Positions 26,741-35,597 of a stretch of 64,000 bases of DNA are shown here, piece after piece. The stretch lies in NCBI RefSeq assembly GCF_020172665.1, contig NZ_CP083985.1, forward strand, positions 279,846-343,845, in the 5' to 3' direction. This DNA comes from [Mycobacterium] zoologicum (GTDB lineage Bacteria; Actinomycetota; Actinomycetes; Mycobacteriales; Mycobacteriaceae). Position numbers and translations under genes: made by a program. Positions within the stretch are counted from its first letter, which is position 1. Each line of letters starts with the position of its first letter. The notes beneath the pieces are model-generated. The model was not told the origin of the DNA and made no database searches. It saw nothing but the letters and a program-made list of their open reading frames with translations.

Positions 26741-27895
26741 GTGTCCGCTGTGCGCTCCGTCCTGCTGCTGTGCTGGCGTGACACCGGGCATCCTCAGGGC
26801 GGCGGCAGCGAGACCTACCTGCAGCGCATCGGCGCGCAGTTGGCCGCCGATGGGGTCAGCGTCACGCTGCGTACCGCCGGCTATCCGGGCGCGCCCAAGG
26901 ATGAGCTCGTCGACGGGGTGCACATCAGCCGGCGCGGAGGCCGCTACACGGTGTACCTGCGGGCCGGTGCGGCCATGGTCGCCGCGCGGGTGGGGCTGGG
27001 CCCACTGCGCCGGGTGCGGCCCGACGCGGTGATCGACACCCAGAACGGTCTGCCCTTCCTGGCTCGGCTGGCCTATGGCCGGCGCGTCGCGGTGCTGGTG
27101 CACCACTGCCACCGCGAGCAGTGGCCGGTGGCCGGGCCGGTGCTCAGCCGGATCGGCTGGCAGGTGGAATCGCGGCTGTCGCCGTGGCTGAACCGGCGCA
27201 ACCAGTACTTGACGGTGTCGCTGCCGTCGGTGCGCGACCTGGCCGACCTTGGGGTGGACACCGGCCGGATCGCGGTGGTGCGCAACGGCCTCGATGAGGC
27301 TCCGCCGCCCACCTTGGCCGGTCCGCGCGCCGAGACGCCCCGAGTGGTGGTGCTGTCGCGGCTGGTGCCGCACAAGCAGATCGAGGACGCCCTGGATGCT
27401 GTTGCGGCACTGCGGGGCCGGGTCCCGGGCCTGCATCTGGACGTCATCGGCGGTGGATGGTGGAGTGACCGGCTGGCTCAGCACGCTGTCACGCTGGGGA
27501 TCACCGACTCGGTCACCTTCCACGGACACGTCGACGAAGACACCAAACATCAACTGCTGCAACGCTCTTGGGTGCACGTCCTGCCGTCCCGCAAGGAGGG
27601 CTGGGGGCTGGCCGTGATCGAGGCCGGCCAGCACGGGGTGCCCACCATCGGGTACCGGGCTTCGGGTGGGCTGTCCGACTCGATCGTCGACGGGGTGACC
27701 GGCACGCTGGTCGATTCCCCGGCCGAGCTGGCCGAACAGCTGCACCGGCTGCTGACCGATGCGGTATTGCGCGAGCAGCTCGGCGTCAAAGCCCGCGACC
27801 GCAGCGCCGAATTCTCTTGGCGGCAAAGCGCTGAAGGCGTGCGGTTGGTGCTGGAGGCAGTGCGCGAGCGCCGCTATATCAGCGGTGTGGTCTGA
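26741..27895 (+). CDS. GT4-type glycosyltransferase (Rv0225-like)
   Basis: GT-B fold glycosyltransferase of 384 residues, the same length as Rv0225. The N-terminal acceptor domain contains the glycine-rich GHPQGGGSETYLQRIG; the donor domain has VVLSRLVPHKQIEDAL and the EX7E-type segment EGWGLAVIEAGQHGVPTIGYRASGG. Start is GTG 26741; a TACCCT hexamer at 26727-26732 lies eight bases upstream, fitting a leaderless message. Sugar donor and acceptor are not determined. The neighbouring DUF3068 protein and the membrane protein suggest lipomannan/lipoarabinomannan assembly. Confidence 0.88.
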   Translation: MSAVRSVLLLCWRDTGHPQGGGSETYLQRIGAQLAADGVSVTLRTAGYPGAPKDELVDGVHISRRGGRYTVYLRAGAAMVAARVGLGPLRRVRPDAVIDTQNGLPFLARLAYGRRVAVLVHHCHREQWPVAGPVLSRIGWQVESRLSPWLNRRNQYLTVSLPSVRDLADLGVDTGRIAVVRNGLDEAPPPTLAGPRAETPRVVVLSRLVPHKQIEDALDAVAALRGRVPGLHLDVIGGGWWSDRLAQHAVTLGITDSVTFHGHVDEDTKHQLLQRSWVHVLPSRKEGWGLAVIEAGQHGVPTIGYRASGGLSDSIVDGVTGTLVDSPAELAEQLHRLLTDAVLREQLGVKARDRSAEFSWRQSAEGVRLVLEAVRERRYISGVV

Positions 27896-27904
27896 GGTCT
27901 GGCG

Positions 27905-28330
27905 GTGACCGGCAAGCCCGTTGCGCCCGTCCTGCTCTACGACGGCGTCTGCGGCATCTGCAATCGCTCGGTGCAGACCATCCTTCGCCACGACCGCCGC
28001 GGCACCCTGCGATTCGCGGCCCTGGACAGTGATTTCGCCCGCGCGGTGATCGAGCGCCATCCGGAGCTGCGCGACGTCGACTCGATGGTGTACGTCGAGC
28101 AGCCCGGCGGGCCGGACGAACGGGTCAGCATGCGGACGGCGGCAGGTCTGGACGTTGCGCGCTACCTGGGAGGCCCATTCCGGATGCTGTTGGCGGCCCG
28201 CATCATTCCCGCGCGACTGCGCGACCGGCTCTACGACAGCTTCGCCGCCGCCCGCTACCGCTTCGGCGGCCGGCACGACACCTGCCCGCTGCCGGCTCCC
28301 GAAGTGCGCGCCCGCTTCCTGGACGTCTAA
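27905..28330 (+). CDS. DCC-family thiol-disulfide oxidoreductase-like protein
   Basis: A 141-residue protein of the DCC (YuxK) family, named for the DxxCxxC motif seen here as DGVCGICN (D13, C16, C19). The fold is thioredoxin-like; the family is presumed to act in disulfide chemistry but is little studied. It begins nine bases after the glycosyltransferase stop and is probably co-transcribed with it. Its stop overlaps the 3' end of the convergent membrane protein by four bases. No secretion signal is visible. Confidence 0.85.
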   Translation: MTGKPVAPVLLYDGVCGICNRSVQTILRHDRRGTLRFAALDSDFARAVIERHPELRDVDSMVYVEQPGGPDERVSMRTAAGLDVARYLGGPFRMLLAARIIPARLRDRLYDSFAAARYRFGGRHDTCPLPAPEVRARFLDV

Positions 28331-30021
28331 CGCCGGTCGATCAGCCGCCGAACCGCCGGCGCCGCCAGCCCGCCCGCGCCGACCACCAGCATCGCCAGCC
28401 ACACCAGATGCGCGGCCAGCGCGGCCCGGCGCGCCCCGGCCGACGCCTTCGGCGCCCGCCCGCCGACCCGGTACAGGGTCAGGTCGGGATCCCGGTAGGA
28501 CACCGGTAACCGGACCAGAGTTCTTTCGGCAGAACCCATTTCGCCTTCAGTACCGGACTCCTTGACCACCCAGCCGACCCCGTTGACGCCGAGGGTGACG
28601 GGTTCGGTGGCGGACAGCAAGGCCTGCTGCACCGCCCGGGCGTGACTGCCCTCGCCGGGCACGGTCCGCCCGCCGACGGCGAGATCGCCGGTGGTCAGGA
28701 CTTCCGCGCGCACCCAGCGGGGCAGCGGATCGAGCACCGGCTGATCGCCGGTCCAGGAGAAGCGGCGCATGGCATCGGCGGGCAACACCGCGACCGGACG
28801 GGGGTCGGCGTTGATCTTCGTTGCCACCGCGGCCCAGCCGGGCGGGTAGCGCACCGAGGAGACCTTGCCGCCCACCCCCCAGATCAGGTCGGGCAGCACG
28901 ATGATCAGCGCGCCGCAGCACACGCACGCGGCGCGCGCCGGGGGCAACCGGTCCCGCACCGCCGCCACCGCGCCGGCCCCGGCCAGCGCGTAGCCGGGCA
29001 TGGCCAGCGCCACCCACTTCTGGCTGTCGCGGAGCACGCCCAGCCCGGGTATGGCATCGACCGCCCAGCTCAGCACCGCCAGCGCCGGCCCGAGAGACAG
29101 GATGGTCAGCACCAGCACCGTCGTGCCGGCCAGGATGAGCAGCGGCCGCACAGCCGGCTCGTCGCGCACCGTCGACCACCCCAGGCCCACCACGGCCAGG
29201 AACACCACGGTCGCCACCAGCGCGAAGAGCGTGGTACGTGAACCCGGCACCGCGTCGGCGTTCCAGATCCCGCCGAGCCCGGCGAGGCTGCCCAGGGTGC
29301 CCAGGCCTGGCTCGGCGCGGGCCGAGAACGCGCTGACTCCGGCAGACTCGCCCCGAGAAGACCCCGATCCCACCGCCAGCGCCATCAGCCAAGGCAGTGC
29401 GGCGGTGGCCGCGATCGCCGCGGTGCTGACCGCGCACCACCACAGCGGCGGCCCGTCCCCGGGCACCGCCAGACACACCAGCGCCACGACGAGCGCCAGC
29501 AGCAGACCCGTAGGGGTCAGCCCAGCTAACGCCAGAAAGAACACCAGTCCGAACAGCCCGGCGTCACCGGCACGCAGTCGAAGCATCGCGACCGCCACCC
29601 ACGGCAGGCAGCCGTAGCCGACCAGCAGGCTCCAATGCCCCTGCAACAACCGTTCCGCCACATAGGGATTCCAGATCGCGACGGTGATCGCCACCAACTG
29701 CCCGGGCAGCCCGGCCGTCGGCAGCAGGGTGGCCACCAGCCGGGCGGCGCCGTAACCGGCCAGCCACACGCCGGCCAACAGCAGCAGTTTGACCACGATG
29801 CCGCCGTCGATCAGCCGGGAGGCCAGTGCCACCGCGTAGTCCTGCGGCACCGCCCGCGGCGCCGACTCCCCCAAACCGAGAGCGGTGTCGGTCAGATACG
29901 ACCGCGGCGTGGACACCGCGTCGCGCAGCAACAGGTAGCCGGGGCGCAGCAGCGGCGCCAGGATGAGCAGCGTGAGGCCCAGTGCATAGCACGGCGCCAT
30001 CCAGCGCCCGGCCCGCACCAC
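28327..30021 (-). CDS. Polytopic membrane protein (Rv0226c-like)
   Basis: A 564-residue protein with at least ten hydrophobic helices, an extracytoplasmic-type hydrophilic block around residues 385-525, and a final helix near the C-terminus (AALAAHLVWLAMLVVGAGGL). The layout is like GT-C glycosyltransferases, although I cannot name a catalytic acidic motif. GTG 30021 is the start; ATG eight codons later is an alternative. The DUF3068 gene ends 6 bases upstream, so the two are co-transcribed. Matches Rv0226c by position. Envelope glycolipid export or glycosylation is likely but unproven. Confidence 0.82.
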   Translation of the reverse strand: MVRAGRWMAPCYALGLTLLILAPLLRPGYLLLRDAVSTPRSYLTDTALGLGESAPRAVPQDYAVALASRLIDGGIVVKLLLLAGVWLAGYGAARLVATLLPTAGLPGQLVAITVAIWNPYVAERLLQGHWSLLVGYGCLPWVAVAMLRLRAGDAGLFGLVFFLALAGLTPTGLLLALVVALVCLAVPGDGPPLWWCAVSTAAIAATAALPWLMALAVGSGSSRGESAGVSAFSARAEPGLGTLGSLAGLGGIWNADAVPGSRTTLFALVATVVFLAVVGLGWSTVRDEPAVRPLLILAGTTVLVLTILSLGPALAVLSWAVDAIPGLGVLRDSQKWVALAMPGYALAGAGAVAAVRDRLPPARAACVCCGALIIVLPDLIWGVGGKVSSVRYPPGWAAVATKINADPRPVAVLPADAMRRFSWTGDQPVLDPLPRWVRAEVLTTGDLAVGGRTVPGEGSHARAVQQALLSATEPVTLGVNGVGWVVKESGTEGEMGSAERTLVRLPVSYRDPDLTLYRVGGRAPKASAGARRAALAAHLVWLAMLVVGAGGLAAPAVRRLIDRR

Positions 30022-30027
30022 CGTGGG

Positions 30028-31305
30028 CTACGCCGGATCGGAACCCGGATCCGCGGTACCGCGATCCGCCGGTCTGGACTCTGAGGGAGCGGCCGGGGGA
30101 TCCAGTTGCGGCCGCTGAGCGGGCATCTTCTCGGTCTCGGCTTCGGCGCCGGGAGCAGGCCCGGGCGGCGGCGCCTTGGGTGCGAAGCCGCCGAAGAAGC
30201 CGGTGTCGGCGCCGTCGCCGCTGTCCCGCCAGCGCCGGCCCAGTGCGGACTCGGCGGGCAGGCTGAACCAGCCGACCAGGATGCCGCCGATCAGGCAGAT
30301 CAGGCCGGCCGCGGTGAAGGTGATCGGCAGCACCCTCGACCACAGGGCCACCCGGTCCCGCTCGTTGCGGGCCGCATTGACCTGAGCCTCGACGGTCTCC
30401 TCGGAGCTGGTGACGGTGTAGTCGGCCAGCGCCACCTCGGGCTTGAGCGGGTCCCGGGCGTAGTAGTGATTGGCGTGCACCTTGGTCTTGACGATGGTGC
30501 CCGACACCGGGTCCACCCACATGGTCCGTTGTGCGGCGTAGTACCGCACCATGGTGATGTCCTCGTCGGGATCGGCGTCTTCGATGTGCCACATCCGCGC
30601 GGGCGCACTGATCTCGCCGTCCTCGTCGTGGCCGTACAGCGACGGGTAGCGCACCGGTTCGCTCAGACTGCCGTCGGGGTCGTAGCCGACGTTCTGGACG
30701 AACCGGTAGGTGGTCAGTCCGTTGACGTCGTCCTGGGCCTCGTAGTTGGCCTCGTAGGCCTTCTGGGCGATCGGGTCGAAGAACTGATACGACTGCTTCT
30801 GGGTGTCGAATGGGAACCGGTAGGACAGGCCCTCGTGCGGCAGCGCGATGTTGGTCGGCGGCGTGTCGTCGTCGTAGTTGCGTGGCCGCTGCACTGAACC
30901 GCCGGGGTGGGTGTCGTCTGAAATCGCTTCGGCGGTAGTGCGATTCAGCGTAACGGTATCGACGATGGCAAGCAGCAGACCGCTGTCCTTCTGCCGGTCC
31001 GCGCGCCGCAGTGACGATCCGGCCTGCAGCGTGACGACGTCGGCGTTGGCGGGCGCTTCGACGCCGATCTGCTGCTGGTCCACCAGCGGGACATCCTGGT
31101 CGACGACGGCGTGTTCCCCGCCGAGGGATTCCGGGTCCAGAGCCGCGCCGCTGCCGTTGCTGATCAGGGTGACCTCGATGTCCAGCGGGATCTTGGCGAT
31201 CTTGCCCGACGTGTAGGTCGACAGCAGCAGCGCCGCGATCAACAGGGCGGCGCCGAGGCCCATGACTGCGCATGCGGCGATACGCATCATGACTGCTCGG
31301 TTCAC
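30028..31305 (-). CDS. DUF3068 membrane protein (Rv0227c-like)
   Basis: A 425-residue protein with an N-terminal membrane helix (residues 7-30), a large extracytoplasmic domain with repeated aspartate-rich and YRFVQNVGYDPDG-type segments, a second helix near residues 320-345, and a disordered Pro/Glu tail. It matches Rv0227c. In Corynebacterineae a DUF3068 protein is needed for lipomannan maturation and lipoarabinomannan synthesis. Start at GTG 31305, with GGAGGAA upstream, agrees with Rv0227c; a start ten codons earlier is not needed. It shares a divergent promoter region with the acyltransferase gene at 31381. Confidence 0.88.
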   Translation of the reverse strand: MNRAVMMRIAACAVMGLGAALLIAALLLSTYTSGKIAKIPLDIEVTLISNGSGAALDPESLGGEHAVVDQDVPLVDQQQIGVEAPANADVVTLQAGSSLRRADRQKDSGLLLAIVDTVTLNRTTAEAISDDTHPGGSVQRPRNYDDDTPPTNIALPHEGLSYRFPFDTQKQSYQFFDPIAQKAYEANYEAQDDVNGLTTYRFVQNVGYDPDGSLSEPVRYPSLYGHDEDGEISAPARMWHIEDADPDEDITMVRYYAAQRTMWVDPVSGTIVKTKVHANHYYARDPLKPEVALADYTVTSSEETVEAQVNAARNERDRVALWSRVLPITFTAAGLICLIGGILVGWFSLPAESALGRRWRDSGDGADTGFFGGFAPKAPPPGPAPGAEAETEKMPAQRPQLDPPAAPSESRPADRGTADPGSDPA

Positions 31306-31358
31306 GTCGCCGCTTCCTCCGTCTGTTGAGCCCACCTAAACCTGTTCGACCCTAACAG

Positions 31359-31379
31359 CAGTAGCGCAAACAGCTACTG
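31359..31379. promoter_or_regulatory. Palindrome in the DUF3068/acyltransferase divergent promoter
   Basis: CAGTAGC and GCTACTG form a perfect 7-base inverted repeat with a 7-base spacer, ending two bases before the GTG of the acyltransferase gene. It may be an operator or a 5' hairpin; the regulator is unknown. Confidence 0.45.
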
Positions 31380-31380
31380 T

Positions 31381-32571
31381 GTGTCCATCGATGCCTTGGA
31401 CCATGAACCGCTGAACGAGCAGGTCGGCGGCGTGCGCAGCTTCCTGCCCGCCGTCGAGGGTATGCGCGCCTGCGCGGCCATCGGAGTGGTGATCACCCAT
31501 GTGGCGTTTCAGACCGGGCACTCCACCGGGATCACCGGCCGGTTCTGGAGTCGCTTCGATATGGCCGTGGCGGTGTTCTTCGCCCTGAGCGGGTTCCTGC
31601 TGTGGCGGGGTCACGCCGGCGCGGCCCGTGGCCTGCGACCGCCGCCCGCCGCGGGGCACTACCTGCGTTCGCGGGTGGTGCGGATCATGCCGGCCTACCT
31701 GGTGACGGTGGTGGTGATCCTGGCTTTGCTGCCGGACGCCGGCGGCGCCAGCCTCACGGTGTGGCTGGCCAACCTGACGCTGACGCAGATCTACGTGCCG
31801 TTGACGCTGACGCCAGGGCTGACCCAGATGTGGAGCCTGGCTGTCGAGGTCAGTTTCTATATAGCCCTGCCGCTGCTGGCCCTGGGGGCACGACGACTGC
31901 CGGTGCGCGCCCGGGTGCCGGTGATCGCCGCGGTGTCGCTGCTGAGCCTGACGTTCGGATTCCTGCGCATCCCCACCCCCGTCGGAGTGAATCCGCTGAA
32001 CTGGGCGCCGGCCTACGGCTGCTGGTTCGGTGCGGGCATGTTGCTGGCCGAGTGGGCGTTCAGTCCTGTCGGCCGGGTGCACCGGCTGGCACGACGGCGG
32101 CTGCCGATGGTGCTGATGATCCTGGTCGCGTTCGCGGTGGCAGCCTCCCCGCTGGCAGGACCGGAGGGGCTGACCTCGGCCACCGTCGGCCAGTTCATGG
32201 TCCGCACCGCGATGGGCGGCCTGCTGGCCTGGGCGCTGCTGGCGCCGCTGGTGCTGGACCGTCCGGACACGCCGCACCGGTTTTTGGCCAGCGCGCCGAT
32301 GGTGACGTTGGGACGGTGGTCCTACGGCATCTTCATCTGGCACCTGGCGGCGCTGGACATGGTGTTCCCGGTGATCGGCCGCTTCGCGTTCACCGGCGAT
32401 ATGGCGGTGGTGCTGGTGCTGACCATGGTGTTCACCGTGGCGATCGCGTCGGTCAGCTACGCCCTGGTCGAGCAGCCGTGCCGGGAGCGGCTGCGCGGCT
32501 GGGAGACCCGGCATGTCAGGCCGCCGGCGGGCGCGGACGTCGTTCAGGCCGCGCTGCCGGCCGGGGTGTAG
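31381..32571 (+). CDS. Acyltransferase family 3 (OafA/Rv0228-like) membrane protein
   Basis: Integral membrane O-acyltransferase of 396 residues with about ten helices. The start of the fold, FLPAVEGMRACAAIGVVITHVAF, carries the histidine expected for the active site, followed by FFALSGFLLWR and the R-[ILM]-x-P motif in VVRIMPAYL. Family members add acyl groups to sugars of lipids or polysaccharides using acyl-CoA. Corresponds to Rv0228. GTG 31381 is the likely start. The last 28 bases overlap the end of the convergent DUF2236 gene. It may acylate a mannan or lipoglycan assembled by the adjacent genes. Confidence 0.9.
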   Translation: MSIDALDHEPLNEQVGGVRSFLPAVEGMRACAAIGVVITHVAFQTGHSTGITGRFWSRFDMAVAVFFALSGFLLWRGHAGAARGLRPPPAAGHYLRSRVVRIMPAYLVTVVVILALLPDAGGASLTVWLANLTLTQIYVPLTLTPGLTQMWSLAVEVSFYIALPLLALGARRLPVRARVPVIAAVSLLSLTFGFLRIPTPVGVNPLNWAPAYGCWFGAGMLLAEWAFSPVGRVHRLARRRLPMVLMILVAFAVAASPLAGPEGLTSATVGQFMVRTAMGGLLAWALLAPLVLDRPDTPHRFLASAPMVTLGRWSYGIFIWHLAALDMVFPVIGRFAFTGDMAVVLVLTMVFTVAIASVSYALVEQPCRERLRGWETRHVRPPAGADVVQAALPAGV

Positions 32572-33872
32572 TCGGCGACGTCGCTGGTGTACTCGGCGGT
32601 GCCGTAGGCCTCCAGCCGCCGCTTGAGCAGCCGGAGCAAGTAGGCGTTCGTCACGCCGCGCAGGGCGGGGATGCGGGCGGCGCGCTCGACCAGCTGCACG
32701 CGGCCGTAGACGAACGGCGCCGTGCACGCGATCCGTGCGTAGTCGCCGGCGCTGAGGGTGACGCCCATCCGGGCGGCTACCTCGCGTTTGCCGCCGCTGA
32801 ACATCTGGACGAAAAAGAGCTTGCTGTAGCTCTTCTCGACCGAGTCCGCGATGCGCTCGGCCAGGGTGTCCCGCTGTCGCAGGTAGGTGGCCATCGTCGA
32901 GCGGACCAGTTCCCCGCAGGTGGAATCGTCGAAGTCGTCGCGCAGCAGTGCCGCGCGCGCACTGAACATCCGGATGATGTCGCCGGGGGTGCTCGGCAGC
33001 AGCTCCTCGGGCAGGCCGAGCAGCACGCAGCGGTAGCGGGTGAACTCGACGACGGCGCGCTCGCTGTCGGTGAACTCGGTGCGTCCCCGCCGGTGGGCGT
33101 CCATCGCGATCACGTAGAGGTTGATCATGCCGGCCGGCATCTGGTCGAGCTGCGGAATCGGCAGCCCGTAGATGCCGACGTCCCACTTCGGGGAGCGCTT
33201 GAGCGCGTTGAACCGGACCATCGAGTGCATCAGCCGCACCATGGCCGCGGCTTCGAAGCCCGGCCCGTACCGGTCCAGCGCGCCGGGCAGGGTGGTGACG
33301 GCGAAGAAACTGGTCGTCTCGTTGACCCGCCGCGCGGCACGATTGCCCGACAGGGCCCCGGTCAGTGCCATCGGCAGTGCTGCGTAGGTGTTGAGGAAGG
33401 TCGCGATGAACGCCCCGCGGACGACGAACGGCGCCAACAACGCCATCGGGAGCCGGGAGTCCTCGGCGCCGCGGCGGACCAGGTCCATGTCCAGCCAGTC
33501 CGGCGTGGCCTCCATGTCGGCGATGAACGCGGCCAGCTCCGGGGGCGCGTCCTCCACGGCGTCGATGCCCTGGCGGCACGCCGTCTTGAGCATGCCGATC
33601 AGGCTGCTGACGCTGTACTGCCCCATCAGGGCCGCGTAGGAGTCCGACACGATGTCGCCCAGCCAGGTGGTGGTCGAGATGAGTTCGACCAGGCTTTCGT
33701 CGGCCAGAATCTTGGCGCGGGTGGAGGCTTTGCCGCCCAGTGCCGACACGTCGTCGGGGTCGGTCGTGGTGCGGTAGGGCTGGGAGTCGAAGTCCAGGTC
33801 GCCGTAGAGCACCGGCAGCAGCTCGGCCTGACGGCGGACCCGCTCGCGCAGCTCGGGGTAGTGCGTGGGCAT
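32544..33872 (-). CDS. DUF2236 (MpaB/Lcp-like oxygenase) family protein
   Basis: A 442-residue soluble protein of the family related to the haem oxygenases MpaB and latex-clearing protein. The family-type core includes LGDIVSDSYAALMGQYSV, NETTSFFAVTTLP and MVRLMHSMVRFNALK, in which the histidine in RLMHSMVR is a candidate haem ligand. ATG 33872 (MPTHYPELRERV) was chosen with GAGAGG upstream; a longer frame overlaps the TetR gene. It is divergent from that TetR gene with a double operator between them, so the regulator very likely controls it. Substrate unknown. There is no homologue at this place in M. tuberculosis. Confidence 0.82.
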   Translation of the reverse strand: MPTHYPELRERVRRQAELLPVLYGDLDFDSQPYRTTTDPDDVSALGGKASTRAKILADESLVELISTTTWLGDIVSDSYAALMGQYSVSSLIGMLKTACRQGIDAVEDAPPELAAFIADMEATPDWLDMDLVRRGAEDSRLPMALLAPFVVRGAFIATFLNTYAALPMALTGALSGNRAARRVNETTSFFAVTTLPGALDRYGPGFEAAAMVRLMHSMVRFNALKRSPKWDVGIYGLPIPQLDQMPAGMINLYVIAMDAHRRGRTEFTDSERAVVEFTRYRCVLLGLPEELLPSTPGDIIRMFSARAALLRDDFDDSTCGELVRSTMATYLRQRDTLAERIADSVEKSYSKLFFVQMFSGGKREVAARMGVTLSAGDYARIACTAPFVYGRVQLVERAARIPALRGVTNAYLLRLLKRRLEAYGTAEYTSDVADYTPAGSAA

Positions 33873-33889
33873 CAAGCGGCCTCTCGATC

Positions 33890-33910
33890 TAACTAACGTT
33901 TCGTTAGTTA
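33890..33910. promoter_or_regulatory. TetR operator 1 (perfect 9-base inverted repeat)
   Basis: TAACTAACG and CGTTAGTTA are perfect inverted arms with a 3-base spacer, between the divergent DUF2236 and TetR genes. Confidence 0.7.
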
Positions 33911-33931
33911 CAAGTAACAGATCGTTAGTTA
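33911..33931. promoter_or_regulatory. TetR operator 2 (imperfect copy)
   Basis: The right arm CGTTAGTTA (33923-33931) is identical to that of operator 1, with a 3-base spacer and a left arm matching in six of nine positions. The two sites are exactly 21 bases apart, two helical turns, so two dimers could bind the same face of the DNA. Confidence 0.6.
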
Positions 33932-33942
33932 TGCTGTCAAGC

Positions 33943-34551
33943 GTGATCCCGATCAGCCGACGGCGCATGACCGGCGAGGCGCGGCGTGAGCAGATCCTCG
34001 ACGTCACGCACGCGATCGTCGACGCTGAGGGTTTCCACGCGGCCACGCCGAACCGGGTCGCACAGCAGGCCGGTGTCAACCGATCGCTGATCTACCAGCA
34101 ATTCGGCAGTCCCGCCGGCCTTTTCGTTGCACTCATCGATCGGGAAGCCACCCGGGCGGCCGCCCAGTTCGCCAACGCGATCACCGGCACCGGAAATCCC
34201 GAGTCCGGCGACTTCCTGGCCCGGGTGTTCGATCGGGTGCTGCGCGCCGTCGACGGCCACCCGGAGAGTTGGCGGCTGTTCCTGTTTCCGCCGCAGGGGG
34301 CGCCCCCGGAACTGCACGAGCGGCTGGCCGGCGCCGAGTCCGCCGTGCGGGCATTTCTCACCCGCGAGCTGTTGCGCAGCATCCCGGATCTGGCCGACCC
34401 GGATTACACCGCCCGCATCGTCGCCGCCGTGGGCCGCGAGCTGTTGCAGTTGCGACTGAGCAACCCCGACGAGGCCACCCCCGAGCGGCTGCAGGCGGTT
34501 CTCGGTTCGCTGCAACTCAACGCCGGGACCCGTTCGGGGCGGATTCAGTAA
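33943..34551 (+). CDS. TetR-family regulator divergent from DUF2236 gene
   Basis: A 202-residue TetR regulator. The helix-turn-helix region is RREQILDVTHAIVDAEGFHAATPNRVAQQAGVNRSLIYQQFGS, divided over three helices, followed by an all-helical ligand domain. Start GTG 33943 was chosen because a TATGCT hexamer (33930-33935) lies seven bases upstream, giving a leaderless message. ATG 33931 would begin inside operator 2, and ATG 33967 would cut the N-terminus short. It probably represses itself and the DUF2236 gene through the two operators. The end overlaps php by seven bases on the other strand. Confidence 0.85.
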   Translation: MIPISRRRMTGEARREQILDVTHAIVDAEGFHAATPNRVAQQAGVNRSLIYQQFGSPAGLFVALIDREATRAAAQFANAITGTGNPESGDFLARVFDRVLRAVDGHPESWRLFLFPPQGAPPELHERLAGAESAVRAFLTRELLRSIPDLADPDYTARIVAAVGRELLQLRLSNPDEATPERLQAVLGSLQLNAGTRSGRIQ

Positions 34552-35522
34552 CCGCCGGAGTGTTCGAAGATCTTGCGCGGGTTGTCCACCAGCATGGTGC
34601 GCAGTTGCTCCTCGGTGACACCGCGCTGACGTAGTGCCGGGATGACGTCGTGGTGGATGTGCAGGTAGTGCCAGTTGGGGGCGGCCACCGAGCTCAGTTC
34701 GCCGGGCAGCGCGTCGAAGTAGCAGTTGGCGTCGTGCGAGAGCACCATCTTGTCGGCGTGGCCGCGCTCGCACATGGCCGCCACCGTGTTGACCCGCTCC
34801 TCGAACGGCAGGATCAGGTCGATGCCGAACCGGTCCATGCCCAGATAGGAGCCCGCGGCGATCAGCTCCTCCAGGTAGCCCAGATCGGTGGAGTCCCCGG
34901 AGTGCCCGATCACCACCCGGGACAGGTCGACGCCCTCTTCTTCGAAGATGCGCTGCTGTTCCAGGCCGCGGCGCAGGCCGGCGTGGGTGTGGGTGGAGAT
35001 CGGTGCGCCGGTGCGCCGGTGGGCCTGGGCGACCGCGCGCAGCACCCGCTCCACCCCGGGCGTGACGCCGGGTTCGTCGGTGGCGCACTTGAGGATCGCC
35101 GCCTTGATCCCGGTGTCGGCGATACCCTCCTCGATGTCCCGGACGAACATGTCGGCCATGATCTCCGGGCCGTCCAGCATGGTTCCGGGGCCGCGGTAGT
35201 GGAAGGCGAACGGCACGTCGTTGTAGGTGTAGACGCCGGTGGCCACCACGATGTTCAGTTCGGTGCCCGCGGCCACCCGGGCGATCCGCGGGATGTAGCG
35301 GCCCAGCCCGATCACGGTCAGGTCGACGATGGTGTCCACGCCCGCCGCTTTCAGCTCGTCGAGCCGGCGGATCGCGTCGGCCACCCGGGCGTCTTCGTCG
35401 CCCCAGGCCTCGGGGTAGTTCTGGGCGATCTCGGTGGTCATGATGAACACGTGCTCGTGCATCAGCGTGACGCCCAGATCGGTGGTGTCGATGCGGCCGC
35501 GCGCGGTGGGTAGCTGTGACAT
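34545..35522 (-). CDS. php: Phosphotriesterase-like lactonase (Php)
   Basis: Amidohydrolase with a binuclear metal centre, 325 residues, corresponding to Rv0230c. All expected ligands are present: H22 and H24 in HEH, carboxylated K145 in AAILKCA, H178 in STHTHAG, H207 in VIGHSGD and D264 in LSHDANC. Relatives are acyl-homoserine or related lactonases with weak phosphotriesterase activity; lactone hydrolysis is the more likely natural role. A TAGTAT -10 at 35529-35534 ends six bases before the ATG, so the mRNA is probably leaderless. It is divergent from the thioesterase gene. Confidence 0.93.
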   Translation of the reverse strand: MSQLPTARGRIDTTDLGVTLMHEHVFIMTTEIAQNYPEAWGDEDARVADAIRRLDELKAAGVDTIVDLTVIGLGRYIPRIARVAAGTELNIVVATGVYTYNDVPFAFHYRGPGTMLDGPEIMADMFVRDIEEGIADTGIKAAILKCATDEPGVTPGVERVLRAVAQAHRRTGAPISTHTHAGLRRGLEQQRIFEEEGVDLSRVVIGHSGDSTDLGYLEELIAAGSYLGMDRFGIDLILPFEERVNTVAAMCERGHADKMVLSHDANCYFDALPGELSSVAAPNWHYLHIHHDVIPALRQRGVTEEQLRTMLVDNPRKIFEHSGGY

Positions 35523-35597
35523 TGCTTGATACTAGGGAGATGTCGACGGATCGCGCCGAGAATCGATCTGGATACCGGTGATTCGCCGAAGGGGGAG

